From Microcella sp. (GTDB lineage Bacteria; Actinomycetota; Actinomycetes; Actinomycetales; Microbacteriaceae), in contig NZ_JAHHDS010000003.1 of the NCBI RefSeq assembly GCF_019739195.1, positions 2,046,001 to 2,110,000 of the forward strand: DNA of 64,000 bases, given 5' to 3'. Under the pieces are notes generated by a model. That model was given only the letters and a program-made list of their open reading frames with translations. It had not been told where the DNA came from and did no database searches. Below are positions 8,983 to 19,159 of this stretch, in pieces. Within the stretch, counting starts at the first letter, position 1. The number at the start of each line of letters is the position of its first letter. A program made the translations under genes and the position numbers.

Positions 8983-10500
8983 GTGACCACGCACATCATC
9001 GCCATCGACCAGGGCACCACGAGCACGCGCGCCGTGGTCGTCGATCATGCCGGCGCGATCGTCTCGGTCGGTCAGCACCCGCACGAGCAGATCTTTCCCC
9101 AGGCGGGCTGGGTCGAGCACGATGCGCACGAGATCTGGATCAACACGCAAGAGGTCATCGGCATGGCGCTCGGCAAGGCCGGTCTGACGCGTCACGACAT
9201 CGCGGCCATCGGCATCACCAACCAGCGCGAAACGGCCGTCGTCTGGGATCGCGCGACGGGCGACCCGGTCTACAACGCCATCGTCTGGCAAGACACGCGC
9301 ACGCAGCCGCTCGTCGACGAGCTCGCCGCCGACGGGGGAGTGCGCCGGTTCGCCTCGATAACCGGTCTGCCGCTCGCCACCTACTTCAGTGCCACCAAGA
9401 TCGCGTGGATTCTCGACAACGTCGACGGCGCTCGTGCCCGCGCTGAGGCGGGCGAGCTCGCCTTCGGCACGATCGACACCTGGCTGCTGTGGAACCTCAC
9501 GGGCGGCGTCGACGGCGGAGTGCACGCTACTGACGTCACCAACGCCTCGCGCACGCTGCTCATGAACCTCGAGACGCTCGACTGGGACGACTCGCTGCTC
9601 GCGGCGTTCGGTGTGCCGCGATCGATGCTGCCCGAGGTGCGCTCGTCGTCTGAGACCTATGGGGTAGCGCGGTCGAGCTCGCTGCTGCGTGAGGTACCCA
9701 TCGCGGGCATCCTGGGCGATCAGCAGGCGGCCACGTTCGGGCAGACGGCCTTCGACGCCGGCGAGTCGAAGAACACCTACGGCACCGGCAACTTTCTGAT
9801 CGTGAACACGGGCGAGGAGCGCGTGGCCTCCGACGCTGGGCTGCTCACGACCGTGGCCTACCGGCTCGGTGACGAGCCTGCGCGCTACGCCCTTGAAGGC
9901 TCGGTCGCCGTCACCGGATCGCTCGTGCAGTGGCTGCGCGACAACCTGCAGATGCTCTCGTCGTCGGCCGAGGTCGAGACACTCGCCGCCTCGGTCGAAG
10001 ATTCGGGCGGGGCCGTCATCGTGCCGGCCTTCAGTGGTCTCTTCGCCCCCTACTGGCGACCGGATGCTCGCGGCGCCATCGTCGGACTCACCCGGTTCAT
10101 CACGCGCGCGCACCTAGCCCGCGCGGCCCTCGAGTCGACGGCCTTCCAATCGCGCGAGGTGTTTGACGTGGCGCAGGCCGCGATCCCCGTGCCGATCAGC
10201 GAACTGCGCGTCGACGGCGGCATGACGGCCAACGATTTGCTCATGCAGTTTCAGGCCGACATTTTGGGTATTCCGGTCGTGCGGCCGCGCATCATCGAGA
10301 CCACCGCGCTCGGCGCGGCCTACGCGGCCGGGCTTGCCGTCGGATTCTGGTCGTCGCGCGACGAGCTGCGCGAGCTGTGGGCCGAAGACCGCCGGTGGCT
10401 GCGCGACATGGCCGACGACGAGCGGGCACGCCGCATGCGGGTCTGGCACAAGGCGGTGACCCGCACGTTCGACTGGGTCGACGACGACACGTCGGCCTAG
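8983..10500 (+). CDS. glpK: Glycerol kinase
   Basis: Phosphorylates glycerol to sn-glycerol 3-phosphate; FGGY family, 505 aa, normal length. Recognisable blocks are [14 protein letters not shown] (ATP loop), [35 protein letters not shown] and GTGNFLI; the second FGGY signature falls in [23 protein letters not shown] start with AAGAGGAG 7-8 bases upstream. No glycerol facilitator or glycerol-3-phosphate dehydrogenase is adjacent, so it looks like a stand-alone gene. Copy 1 of the 76-bp palindromic repeat begins 57 bases after the stop. Confidence 0.96.
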   Translation: MTTHIIAIDQGTTSTRAVVVDHAGAIVSVGQHPHEQIFPQAGWVEHDAHEIWINTQEVIGMALGKAGLTRHDIAAIGITNQRETAVVWDRATGDPVYNAIVWQDTRTQPLVDELAADGGVRRFASITGLPLATYFSATKIAWILDNVDGARARAEAGELAFGTIDTWLLWNLTGGVDGGVHATDVTNASRTLLMNLETLDWDDSLLAAFGVPRSMLPEVRSSSETYGVARSSSLLREVPIAGILGDQQAATFGQTAFDAGESKNTYGTGNFLIVNTGEERVASDAGLLTTVAYRLGDEPARYALEGSVAVTGSLVQWLRDNLQMLSSSAEVETLAASVEDSGGAVIVPAFSGLFAPYWRPDARGAIVGLTRFITRAHLARAALESTAFQSREVFDVAQAAIPVPISELRVDGGMTANDLLMQFQADILGIPVVRPRIIETTALGAAYAAGLAVGFWSSRDELRELWAEDRRWLRDMADDERARRMRVWHKAVTRTFDWVDDDTSA

Positions 10501-10556
10501 CGTCTTCGCGCCGTTGCAGCAGCCCTCGGTTGCCAGCTCAACTCTCGGGCGGGTGT

Positions 10557-10632
10557 GTTCGCAACTCATGCTCAGCGGCACGATGTGACCCAGTGACCCA
10601 GCACATGGGCCCGTTCAGCCTGAGTTGCGAAC
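10557..10632. repeat. 76-bp palindromic repeat, copy 1
   Basis: Outer arms are GTTCGCAACTCATGCTCAG (10557-10575) and a right arm ending CAGCCTGAGTTGCGAAC at 10632; the left arm departs from the family consensus at two bases. Inner stem ATGTG/CACAT. It lies between glpK and the DUF559-type gene, at the left side of a unit with copy 2 on the right. The remaining bases of the 10501-10725 gap show no gene. Confidence 0.85.
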
Positions 10633-10713
10633 GGCCTCTCCGCCACAAGTCGCTGGGCAGCGCCAGTTTTCGGCAGTTCTTCGCGAGCGCGAGGTGGTCT
10701 CGGTCACAGCGGG

Positions 10714-10719
10714 CACAGT
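10714..10719 (+). promoter_or_regulatory. Possible leaderless -10 box (CACAGT)
   Basis: CACAGT keeps the conserved A and final T of a -10 box and ends exactly 6 bases before ATG 10726, with no ribosome site present. This is the spacing seen at most leaderless genes in the window. Confidence 0.42.
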
Positions 10720-10725
10720 GCGGCG

Positions 10726-11625
10726 ATGGATGCCCTCACCGTGTTTGCACGCCACTCGACACTGTGCCTGAGACGACGTGAGTTGCTCCTCGCTGGGGTC
10801 TCGCCCCGATCCATTGCGGCGGCGGTACACGCCAGAGTCATCATCCGCGCCCGCCGTGGTGTGTACTGCCCGGCGAGCGCGCCGCGACACGTTGTCCGTG
10901 CCCTTCGCGTGGGCGGTCTCGCCGCCTGCACCACGGCCGCGGAGAGTTATGGGCTGTGGGTGCCCGAGCAGCGGATCACCGAGGTCTGGCTACCGCGCCA
11001 AGCGTCTCGGCTGCGGGCACCCGATAACCGTCGTGTTCCTCTCGCTCACGCCGATCGCTCTCGGCTCCGCACGCACTGGCATCCGCTGAACGACCCTGGC
11101 GCAGCCGATTCGTGGCGGGTGGGGGCGTTCGACGCGGTCGCGCAGTGCGTGGGTTGCCTACCGCGCGATGTCGCCATCGCCGTGCTCGACAGCGCCCTGC
11201 GAACGGGAGCGATCGGAGCACACGAGCTCACCGCCCTCGAAGTGGTGGTGCCCGCACGCCGGCGGGGATGGGTGAACTTGGCCGACGGGCGGGCGGGTTC
11301 CGGCACCGAGTCGCTCGTTCGACTCGCTCTACAACACGCTGGACTACGGGTCACGCCGCAGGTGTGGATTGCTGGTGTGGGAAGAGTGGACTTGCTGGTC
11401 GGTACACGTGTCGTCGTGGAGGTCGACAGCGAGAAGTGGCACTCGACTCCCGAGCAACGAGCCGAAGACTCCCGCCGTGACCTGGAGTTGATTCGGCTCG
11501 GGTATGTGGTGGTGCGAGTGCGTTATGGCCAGGCCTTCCGGCCAGATGAGGTGGTCACCGCCGTCCTGCGTGCGGTGCGAACGAGCCGCTCGGTTACAGC
11601 GGCTCTGCGCCATCGGCGTTCATAA
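10726..11625 (+). CDS. AbiEi/DUF559-type protein with Vsr-like nuclease fold
   Basis: 299 aa. The N-terminal part (about 1-60: short helices, LLLAGVSPRSIAAAV, then RARRGVYC) looks like the winged-helix domain of AbiEi-type antitoxins. The C-terminal 100 residues resemble DUF559, a very-short-patch-repair/restriction-like fold: Glu in SGTESLVR, Asp in GRVDLLV, EVDSEKWH, and the late YVVVRVRYGQ. These fit a PD-(D/E)XK site, though activity is inference. Multi-copy proteins of this type are common in actinobacteria with no settled role. The gene is bracketed by copies 1 and 2 of the 76-bp repeat, and copy 2 supplies its last codon and TAA stop. No AbiEii toxin partner lies next to it. Confidence 0.72.
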   Translation: MDALTVFARHSTLCLRRRELLLAGVSPRSIAAAVHARVIIRARRGVYCPASAPRHVVRALRVGGLAACTTAAESYGLWVPEQRITEVWLPRQASRLRAPDNRRVPLAHADRSRLRTHWHPLNDPGAADSWRVGAFDAVAQCVGCLPRDVAIAVLDSALRTGAIGAHELTALEVVVPARRRGWVNLADGRAGSGTESLVRLALQHAGLRVTPQVWIAGVGRVDLLVGTRVVVEVDSEKWHSTPEQRAEDSRRDLELIRLGYVVVRVRYGQAFRPDEVVTAVLRAVRTSRSVTAALRHRRS

Positions 11626-11693
11626 CTCAGGCTGAGTGCTCAGTTGTGCGGGAGTACTCGCGCACATTGCCTCGCACAACCTGAATTGCGAAC
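11618..11693. repeat. 76-bp palindromic repeat, copy 2
   Basis: Left arm GTTCATAACTCAGGCTGAG (11618-11636), right arm ending CTGAATTGCGAAC at 11693; inner stem TGTGCG/CGCACA. Its left arm contains the TAA stop of the preceding gene (11623-11625). It fills almost the whole gap between two convergent genes and might therefore terminate both. Confidence 0.85.
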
Positions 11694-11703
11694 GGAGGCG
11701 CGA

Positions 11704-12540
11704 CTATCGGGCGAGCAGACCGGGCAGCGCGAGCAGGCTCGGGATTCTCGGCACGTCAGCTGGCGCATCACCCTCGGCCGCATCGGTAATGCTGTTGCGG
11801 GCCGAGCCGCGGTCGAGCCAGAGGCCGAGCATCCCCGCGTCGCGGGCGCCGACCGCGTCGGTGCGCACCCGGTCGCCCACGTACGCGCATCGTGCGGGCG
11901 CGACATCGAACGCCGCGGCTGCAGCGTGGAAGATGCGCGGGTCGGGCTTCGTGAAGCCGAGCTCGCCAGAGGCGATGACGCGGCCCTGCCGAGTGTGGTC
12001 GTCAATCGTGCCGTCGCTACGAACCGGCGTGAGGTCGAGGCGATCCCACAACCCGATGCGGTGCAGCTTGTCGGTCTGGAAGCCGAGGTCACCGTTCGTG
12101 ATGATTCCGTAGCGGATGCCCGGCAGCGCCCGCTCGATCGCGTCGAGTGCGGGCAGCACGTCGTCGAAGAGTGCCCAGGTGTCGCGGTATCCGAGCAGGT
12201 ACTCGTCGAACCAGGCGAGGGCAGCCCCCTCGTCGAGCGTCACGCCGTGCTCGGCATAGAGGTCGTGCGCGCGGGCGACCCGCTGGCCCAGGTAGTCGAG
12301 CTCGCCGGCGAGGTAGCGGTGGTAGTGCAGGTCTTCGAGTTCGTGCCAGCGCACACGCACGGCCTCGGGGTCGGCGGCGGCGAAGGCAGCGGCATGCCAT
12401 GGCCCGGCGTCGCCCGCGCGGGAACGAGCGCGGTCGATCGCCGCCTCGACAGCGGCGGTGTGCGCCATGAGCGTGTCGTCGAGGTCGAACAGCAGCACCT
12501 CGATCGCCGGCGCCTGTGATCGGGCTTTGCCCCCTCTCAC
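11704..12540 (-). CDS. HAD-superfamily hydrolase
   Basis: 278 aa. HAD motif I LFDLDDTL near the N-terminus (both Asp present), motif II Thr in GIITNGD, motif III Lys in GFTKPDPRIF, motif IV in YVGDRVRTDAVGA. The fold and order match the YjjG/pyrimidine-nucleotidase-like HAD group that dephosphorylates small phosphate esters; the exact substrate is unknown. The GTG at 12540 overlaps the stop of the acetyltransferase gene (GTGA), which fixes the start although the frame is open much further. Third gene of trpS-acetyltransferase-HAD. Confidence 0.84.
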   Translation of the reverse strand: MRGGKARSQAPAIEVLLFDLDDTLMAHTAAVEAAIDRARSRAGDAGPWHAAAFAAADPEAVRVRWHELEDLHYHRYLAGELDYLGQRVARAHDLYAEHGVTLDEGAALAWFDEYLLGYRDTWALFDDVLPALDAIERALPGIRYGIITNGDLGFQTDKLHRIGLWDRLDLTPVRSDGTIDDHTRQGRVIASGELGFTKPDPRIFHAAAAAFDVAPARCAYVGDRVRTDAVGARDAGMLGLWLDRGSARNSITDAAEGDAPADVPRIPSLLALPGLLAR

Positions 12541-13099
12541 GCGAGCACCGGCCACGCGGCGTCGAGCGTGCCCGACTCGTGGTCTTCGCGGGTCAGCGCC
12601 GCCTTCCATCCGCGGCTCTCCTGGCCCGGACTCGCGTTCTCGATGCGGCCAAGCCCCTGCCAGCGGAACCCGCACCGCTGCGCGACGACCGCCGAGCCTG
12701 TGTTGCCCTCGACAGCCTCCCACTGCACCAGATCGACGGGGTTGTGCGCGAACACCCACGCGACGAGCGCGCCGAGCGCTTCGGTCATGACCCCGCGACC
12801 CCGGTGCTCGCCCGCGAGCCAGTAGCCGACAGCGCCAACCTCGCGTTGCCACGAGACCACTCCCATGAGCGGTGCATCGTCGTGCTCGCGGATGCCGAAG
12901 ACGTACTCGACGTCGTCGCGCCACCATTGCGGCACGAGGTCGAGCACGAAGCCTTCGCCGTGCGAGCGCTCGTACGGCACAGGCACCGGCACGAACCGCT
13001 GCAGCTCTGCATCCTGGCACGCGGCGAAGACCGCATCGACGTCGGATGCCCGGGGCGCGCTCAGCACGAACCGCGCCGTGCGCAGGGTGACGGGCTCCA

Positions 13100-13100
<1 letters not shown>
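12537..13100 (-). CDS. GNAT-family N-acetyltransferase (RimJ-like)
   Basis: 187 aa. Resembles ribosomal-protein-alanine acetyltransferase-type GNATs: N-terminal LRTARFVLSAPRASDVDAVF, acetyl-CoA loop in GEHRGRGVMTEAL, and the C-terminal EGNTGSAVVAQRCGFR block. The acceptor (protein N-terminus or small molecule) is not known. ATG overlaps the trpS TGA by one base and the stop overlaps the HAD gene start, so the three genes should be translated together. Confidence 0.85.
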
Positions 13101-14116
<1,016 letters not shown>

Positions 14117-14139
14117 TCATTGGGATGCTCGAACTGAGT

Positions 14140-14988
14140 TCAGGGCAACTCGTAGTCGACCACCACGGGCGCGTGGTCGCTCCACCGCGTGTCCCACGAG
14201 GGCGCGCGGTCGACGGCGTACGACTGCACGGTCGCGGCGAGGGCAGGCGTGGCCACGTGGTAGTCGATGCGCCAGCCGGTGTCGGTGTCGAAGGCCTGGC
14301 CTCGCTGCGACCACCAGGTGTAGGGGCCGGGCACCTCTCCGGCGTGCACGCGGCCGACGTCGACCCACCCGAGGCCGGGGCGCGTGATGCCGTCGACGCA
14401 CTCGATGGGAGCATCCAGTGCCCCGAAGAAGCGGTCGAAGTAGGCGCGCTCGTCGAGCAGGAAGCCCGCGTTCTTACGGTTGCCCTTCCAGTTCTTGATG
14501 TCGAGCTCGCGGTGACCGACGTTGAGGTCGCCGACCACGAGCGCGTAGGGCGTGTGCGCGGCGAGCAATGGCAAGCGCTCGGTCATCGCGTCGAGAAACT
14601 TGTACTTCTCGACCTGCTTCGGGGTGTCGACTTCGCCAGAGTGCACGTAGCAGCTCACGACCGTGAGGGTCGTGCCGTCGATGTCGAGGTCGGCTTCGAG
14701 CCAGCGGCCGGCCGAGTCGAAGTCGTCGGGCCCGAGCTCGACGCGGTGCGCGGCGAACTCGCGGCGCGCGGCGATCGCGACACCCGCGCGACCTTTCGCG
14801 GTCGCGGCGTCGTGCACGACAGTCCAGTCGGGGCCGAGCAGACCGGTCACATCGTCGGTCGATGCCCGCACTTCCTGCATCGCCAGCACGTCGACGTCGC
14901 GCGCGGCGAGCCACTCGCCCATGCCCTTGCGGTACGAGGCTCGAATGCCGTTGACGTTGACAGAGGCGATGCGCACGGTATTCGGCAT
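14140..14988 (-). CDS. xth: Exodeoxyribonuclease III
   Basis: AP endonuclease/3'-5' exonuclease of base excision repair, 282 aa. Exonuclease-endonuclease-phosphatase fold: VNVNGIRAS at the N-terminus, metal-binding Glu in MQEVRAS, VGDLNVGHRELDIKN, and the C-terminal GWRIDYHVAT followed by WSDHAPVVVDY with the catalytic Asp-His. Complete. A TAGAAT box six bases before the ATG and no ribosome site suggest leaderless expression. Confidence 0.95.
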   Translation of the reverse strand: MPNTVRIASVNVNGIRASYRKGMGEWLAARDVDVLAMQEVRASTDDVTGLLGPDWTVVHDAATAKGRAGVAIAARREFAAHRVELGPDDFDSAGRWLEADLDIDGTTLTVVSCYVHSGEVDTPKQVEKYKFLDAMTERLPLLAAHTPYALVVGDLNVGHRELDIKNWKGNRKNAGFLLDERAYFDRFFGALDAPIECVDGITRPGLGWVDVGRVHAGEVPGPYTWWSQRGQAFDTDTGWRIDYHVATPALAATVQSYAVDRAPSWDTRWSDHAPVVVDYELP

Positions 14989-14994
14989 GCCTCG

Positions 14995-15000
14995 ATTCTA
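14995..15000 (-). promoter_or_regulatory. Leaderless -10 box of xth (TAGAAT)
   Basis: TAGAAT on the minus strand, exactly six bases (CGAGGC) before the ATG at 14988. Confidence 0.62.
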
Positions 15001-15038
15001 TGAGCGGCAACCGACAGCTCGCCGTGCACGGTCGAGGA

Positions 15039-16085
15039 TCAGGGCCCGTCGCGCCGCAGCAGTCGCGCGAACCACGACCGTGTGTCGGGCTCCGGTTCGG
15101 GCTCGTGCGCCTTGACGAGCGCGCGAGCACGCTCGAGCCTCAGCGCCGCCACCTTCTCATCGAGCACGACCTGGTCGTCGTCGACTCCGACCGCGATCCA
15201 TGACGCACCGAGCAGAATCACTTGGCAGGCGAAGTTGAACCAGATGAGAAGACCGAGCAGCACGGCGAACGAGGCGAGCAGCGGGTTGTTGCTGGCGCCG
15301 CCGAGCAGGGCACTACCGAGCACCTTGAGGCCGCCGAGCGCCAGGGCGCCGAGAAGCGCGCCGCGCCAGAGATGCCGCAGCGGAATCTTGACGCCCGCGA
15401 GCACTCGGTAGAGCATCCCGAGCACGAACGCATCGAGTACGAACATGACACTGAGCGTGATCGTGCGGCCCAGCACAGTGCTGAGGGTCGAATCGCGGAT
15501 GCCCGCCCACTGCAGCACCGATTCGAGCGCGAGCGTTCCGACGACCGAGAGTCCGGCCGAGAGCAGCAGCAGTGCACCGAACCCGAGCGCGAGCCCTAAG
15601 TCTTTGGCCTTGAGCAGCAAGAAGTTGGTGCGGTCGGGCGGCAGCGTGAAGATGACGCGCGCCGCGTCGCGCGCGGCGGCGAGCCAGTTGAGCGCCGCGA
15701 AGAGCAGCACGACGAGCGCGACGGCACCCTGCCAGCCGAAGTTGCCGGCGGCCAGCAGGGTCTCGGGGTCGACGATGCCATCGGCGCCGTCGGTGTTGAT
15801 GAGCCCCGGCACCGTCTGAGCGAGCACCTCGATGAGCGAGGTGCGCAGGCCGATGTTGTTCTGAATCACGATGCCGGCGATCGAGAAACCCACCCAGAGC
15901 CCGCCGAAGACGGCAAAGATGGCCTGGAACGCGAGCCCCGACGCGAGGATCGGCCCGCGTGACTCGGCGTAGTGCGTGAACACGCGCACGGGCTTGAGAG
16001 CGGTGACCCACTCGACGATGCGTCCGATCCGCGCCATCAGACGGGCCCAGGCGCCCTGATGTTCGGCGTCGTCGGGCTCAGTCAC
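15039..16085 (-). CDS. YihY/BrkB-family inner-membrane protein
   Basis: 348 aa. Six predicted membrane segments between about residues 45 and 300; the region THYAESRGPILASGLAFQ followed by a hydrophobic stretch is typical of the family. A charged C-terminal tail of about 45 residues follows. The family was once called ribonuclease BN, but that activity belongs to another protein, so the function is open. GTG start with TAGTGT exactly six bases upstream and no ribosome site. It reads away from the sdh terminator. Confidence 0.88.
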   Translation of the reverse strand: MTEPDDAEHQGAWARLMARIGRIVEWVTALKPVRVFTHYAESRGPILASGLAFQAIFAVFGGLWVGFSIAGIVIQNNIGLRTSLIEVLAQTVPGLINTDGADGIVDPETLLAAGNFGWQGAVALVVLLFAALNWLAAARDAARVIFTLPPDRTNFLLLKAKDLGLALGFGALLLLSAGLSVVGTLALESVLQWAGIRDSTLSTVLGRTITLSVMFVLDAFVLGMLYRVLAGVKIPLRHLWRGALLGALALGGLKVLGSALLGGASNNPLLASFAVLLGLLIWFNFACQVILLGASWIAVGVDDDQVVLDEKVAALRLERARALVKAHEPEPEPDTRSWFARLLRRDGP

Positions 16086-16091
16086 CCCGCC

Positions 16092-16097
16092 ACACTA
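16092..16097 (-). promoter_or_regulatory. Leaderless -10 box of the YihY gene (TAGTGT)
   Basis: TAGTGT on the minus strand, six bases (GGCGGG) before the GTG at 16085. It lies just downstream of the sdh terminator hairpin. Confidence 0.6.
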
Positions 16098-16102
16098 GCG
16101 AA

Positions 16103-16126
16103 GGCCCCGGAAAGATCTCCGGGGCC
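16103..16126 (-). terminator. Terminator hairpin of the sdh operon
   Basis: GGCCCCGGA (16103-16111) pairs with TCCGGGGCC (16118-16126) around a six-base loop, about 22 bases after the sdhB stop. There is no real T-run, as often in actinobacteria. Confidence 0.62.
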
Positions 16127-16148
16127 TGTCGCGAGATGTCAAGACGTG

Positions 16149-16898
16149 TTACGGCTTGCCTCGCAGGATCGCCTGCTTCACCTCGGCGATGGCCTTGGTG
16201 ACTTCGATGCCGCGGGGGCAGGCCTCCGAGCAGTTGAAGGTCGTGCGGCAGCGCCAGACGCCCTCTTTGTCGTTGAGGATGTCGAGGCGCACCTGAGCCT
16301 GGTCGTCGCGGCTGTCGAAGATGAAGCGGTGCGCGTTGACGATCGCCGCGGGGCCGAAGTACTGCCCGTCTGTCCAGAACACCGGGCACGACGAGGTGCA
16401 GGCGGCGCAGAGGATGCACTTGGTCGTGTCGTCGAAGCGGGCGCGCTCCTCGATCGACTGGATGCGCTCTTTCTCGGGCTTCGAGCTCGACTGCAGGAAG
16501 GGCTGCACCTGGCGGTACGACTCGAAGAAGGGCTCCATGTCGACGATGAGGTCTTTCTCGAGCGGCAGACCCTTGATCGCCTCGATGTAGATCGGCTTCG
16601 TGATGTCGAGATCTTTGATGAGGGTCTTGCAGGCGAGGCGGTTGCGGCCGTTGATGCGCATGGCGTCAGAACCGCAGATGCCGTGGGCGCACGAGCGGCG
16701 GAACGAGAGCGTGCCGTCTTGGTCCCACTTCACCTTGTGCAGGGCATCCAACACGCGGTCGGTCGAGTACATCTGCACGTCGAAGTCTTGCCAGTAGGGC
16801 TCGGTGTCTTGCTCGGGGTCGAACCGACGGATGATGACCGTCACGGTGAACTCTTGAATGGCGCCGACCTCGGCGGGCGTCTCGGTGGCGGTCGCCAT
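16149..16898 (-). CDS. sdhB: Succinate dehydrogenase iron-sulfur subunit
   Basis: Electron-transfer subunit of complex II, 249 aa. The 2Fe-2S domain contains CAHGICGSDAM preceded by SFRRS; the C-terminal ferredoxin domain has CILCAACTSSCPVF and CSEACPRGIEV, giving the usual 4Fe-4S and 3Fe-4S ligands. The ATG overlaps the sdhA TGA by one base and follows GGAGAGGAAG. Last gene of sdhCDAB. Confidence 0.96.
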   Translation of the reverse strand: MATATETPAEVGAIQEFTVTVIIRRFDPEQDTEPYWQDFDVQMYSTDRVLDALHKVKWDQDGTLSFRRSCAHGICGSDAMRINGRNRLACKTLIKDLDITKPIYIEAIKGLPLEKDLIVDMEPFFESYRQVQPFLQSSSKPEKERIQSIEERARFDDTTKCILCAACTSSCPVFWTDGQYFGPAAIVNAHRFIFDSRDDQAQVRLDILNDKEGVWRCRTTFNCSEACPRGIEVTKAIAEVKQAILRGKP

Positions 16899-18688
16899 CA
16901 GTACTTCCTCTCCATCGGCTGGTAGTGCGTGATCACGACGGGCTTCCAATCCATGCGGATGTGGTCGCTGGCGTCGGCGCTGTGCGCGTCGCCCGTGAGG
17001 TAGGCCATCGTGTGCTGCATGTATTCGGCGTCGTTGCGGTCGGGATAGTCGTCACGCATGTGGCCACCGCGGCTCTCTTTGCGGTTGCGGGCCGAGTAGA
17101 CGACCACCTCGGCGATGTCGAGCAAAAAGCCGAGCTCGATCGCCTCGAGCAGGTCGGTGTTGAATCGCTTGCCGCGGTCGTGAATGCCGATGTTCTGGTA
17201 GCGCTCGCGCAGCGACTGGATGGTCTTCGTGACGCTCTCGAGGCTCTCCTCGGTGCGAAAGACCTGGGCGTTCTTGTCCATCTCTTCCTGCAGCTCTTTG
17301 CGCAACACCGCGACGCGCTCGGTGCCGTTCGACGTGCGCAGGCGCTCGACGAGCTCGCGCACCTCTTTGGCCGGGTCGGCCGGCATCGGCACGAACTCGG
17401 CGCTGTTCGCGTACTCGACCGAGTACTTGCCCGCGCGCTTGCCGAACACGTTGATGTCGAGCAGCGAGTTGGTGCCGAGGCGGTTCGATCCGTGCACCGA
17501 GACGCACGCGCACTCGCCCGCGGCGTAGAGGCCGGGGATCACGGTGTCGTTGTCACTCAGCACTTCGGCCTTGATGTTGGTCGGAATACCGCCCATGGCG
17601 TAGTGCGCCGTCGGCATGACGGGCACGGGCTCGACGACAGGGTCGACGCCGAGGTAGGTGCGCGCGAACTCGGTGATGTCGGGCAACTTGGTCTCGAGCA
17701 CTTCGGCACCGAGGTGGGTGCAGTCGAGAAGCACGTAGTCTTTGTTCGGGCCCGCGCCACGGCCTTCGGCGACCTCTTGCACCATGCAGCGCGAGATGAT
17801 GTCGCGCGGCGCGAGGTCTTTGATGGTCGGGGCGTAGCGCTCCATGAAGCGCTCGCCGCTCGCATTGCGCAGGATCGCTCCCTCGCCTCGGGCGCCCTCG
17901 GTGAGAAGGATGCCCAGGCCGGCCAGCCCGGTCGGGTGGAACTGGAAGAATTCCATGTCTTCGAGCGGGATGCCCTTGCGCCAGATGATGCCGACGCCGT
18001 CACCCGTGAGGGTGTGGGCGTTCGAGGTCGTCTTGTAGATCTTGCCGAAGCCGCCCGTCGCGAAGACGATGCTCTTGGCGTGGAACACGTGCAGGTCGCC
18101 CGTGGCGAGCTCATAGGCGACGACGCCCGCGGCCTTGCCTTCGTTCATGACGAGATCAAGCACGTAGAACTCGTTGTAGAACTCGATGCCGAGCTTGACG
18201 CAGTTCTGGAACAGCGTCTGCAGAATCATGTGGCCCGTGCGGTCGGCGGCGTAGCAGGCGCGACGCACCGGAGCCTTTCCGTGGTCGCGGGTGTGGCCGC
18301 CGAATCGCCGCTGGTCGATCTTGCCGTCGGGCGTGCGGTTGAACGGCAGACCCATATTCTCGAGGTCAATGATCGCGTCGATCGCCTCTTTGGCCAGAAT
18401 CTCGGCCGCGTCTTGGTCGACGAGGTAGTCGCCGCCCTTGACGGTGTCGAAGGTGTGCCACTCCCAACTGTCTTCCTCGACGTTCGCGAGCGCGGCGGCC
18501 ATGCCGCCCTGCGCAGCGCCCGTGTGAGAGCGCGTGGGGTAGAGCTTCGAGATGACGGCGGTCTTGGCGTTGGGCCCGGCCTCGATGGCCGCGCGCATGC
18601 CGGCGCCACCGGCGCCGACGATGACGACGTCGAACTGGTGCTCGTGCACGACCGGAGTCGCGGGCGTGGTCATGGTCTCAGTAGTCAC
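16898..18688 (-). CDS. sdhA: Succinate dehydrogenase flavoprotein subunit
   Basis: Oxidises succinate with covalently bound FAD, 596 aa from GTG 18688. FAD loop [14 protein letters not shown], the flavinylation segment [12 protein letters not shown]-like as [13 protein letters not shown], the substrate-binding block [14 protein letters not shown], and HFHPTG-like [13 protein letters not shown] 18673, five codons later, is also possible; I prefer the GTG because a weak GAAAG lies six bases before it while the ATG has nothing. The frame continues upstream through sdhD without likeness, so longer starts are rejected. Confidence 0.94.
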   Translation of the reverse strand: MTTETMTTPATPVVHEHQFDVVIVGAGGAGMRAAIEAGPNAKTAVISKLYPTRSHTGAAQGGMAAALANVEEDSWEWHTFDTVKGGDYLVDQDAAEILAKEAIDAIIDLENMGLPFNRTPDGKIDQRRFGGHTRDHGKAPVRRACYAADRTGHMILQTLFQNCVKLGIEFYNEFYVLDLVMNEGKAAGVVAYELATGDLHVFHAKSIVFATGGFGKIYKTTSNAHTLTGDGVGIIWRKGIPLEDMEFFQFHPTGLAGLGILLTEGARGEGAILRNASGERFMERYAPTIKDLAPRDIISRCMVQEVAEGRGAGPNKDYVLLDCTHLGAEVLETKLPDITEFARTYLGVDPVVEPVPVMPTAHYAMGGIPTNIKAEVLSDNDTVIPGLYAAGECACVSVHGSNRLGTNSLLDINVFGKRAGKYSVEYANSAEFVPMPADPAKEVRELVERLRTSNGTERVAVLRKELQEEMDKNAQVFRTEESLESVTKTIQSLRERYQNIGIHDRGKRFNTDLLEAIELGFLLDIAEVVVYSARNRKESRGGHMRDDYPDRNDAEYMQHTMAYLTGDAHSADASDHIRMDWKPVVITHYQPMERKY

Positions 18689-18701
18689 AGCGGGCTTTCG
18701 T

Positions 18702-19157
18702 CTAGAGGATCTCGGCGCAGAACGAGGCGACGAGCTCGGGGTCGGCCCCAGCGGGGCACGGGTCGAAGGTAAAGATGACGAGCGTGCCGAGCACGAGCAG
18801 CACGACGGTCGATGACAGCAGGGCGCCCTGCAGAATGCGCCGCACGCTCGCCGTGGCGACGTAGTCGTTGATGATCGTGCGCATGCCGTTCGTGCCGTGA
18901 ATAAGCGCGAGCCACAGCAAGAAGAAGTCGTACCACTGCCAGAACGGGTCACTGAGCTTGCCCGCCACGAACGCGAAGTCGATTTGGCTCACGCCGTCGC
19001 CCAAGAAGAGGTTGACGAACAGGTGCCCGAAAATGAGCGCCACGAGGGCGACGCCCGAGACGCGCATGTAGATCCAGCCCCATTTCTCCCAGTTGATGCC
19101 GCGCTTCGAGCGGGCATAAGGGGATCGGGGGGCGTCGAGGGAGACGTCGGTCGTCAT
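18702..19157 (-). CDS. sdhD: Succinate dehydrogenase membrane anchor
   Basis: 151 aa with three predicted helices. The stretch [20 protein letters not shown] and [15 protein letters not shown] carry the histidines expected to serve heme and quinone binding, and the latter is typical of sdhD anchors. GGAGG lies before the ATG. Two bases separate it from sdhC. Confidence 0.92.
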   Translation of the reverse strand: MTTDVSLDAPRSPYARSKRGINWEKWGWIYMRVSGVALVALIFGHLFVNLFLGDGVSQIDFAFVAGKLSDPFWQWYDFFLLWLALIHGTNGMRTIINDYVATASVRRILQGALLSSTVVLLVLGTLVIFTFDPCPAGADPELVASFCAEIL

Positions 19158-19159
19158 GA

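Noticed and set aside
10557-10632. 76-base repeats as tRNA genes because of their length
   Set aside because: They fold as one long hairpin; no acceptor CCA region, T-arm or anticodon arm can be drawn, and four different centres share the same ends.
16925-18772. 615-codon plus-strand frame opposite sdhA
   Set aside because: Antisense of a clear sdhA, with no family likeness.
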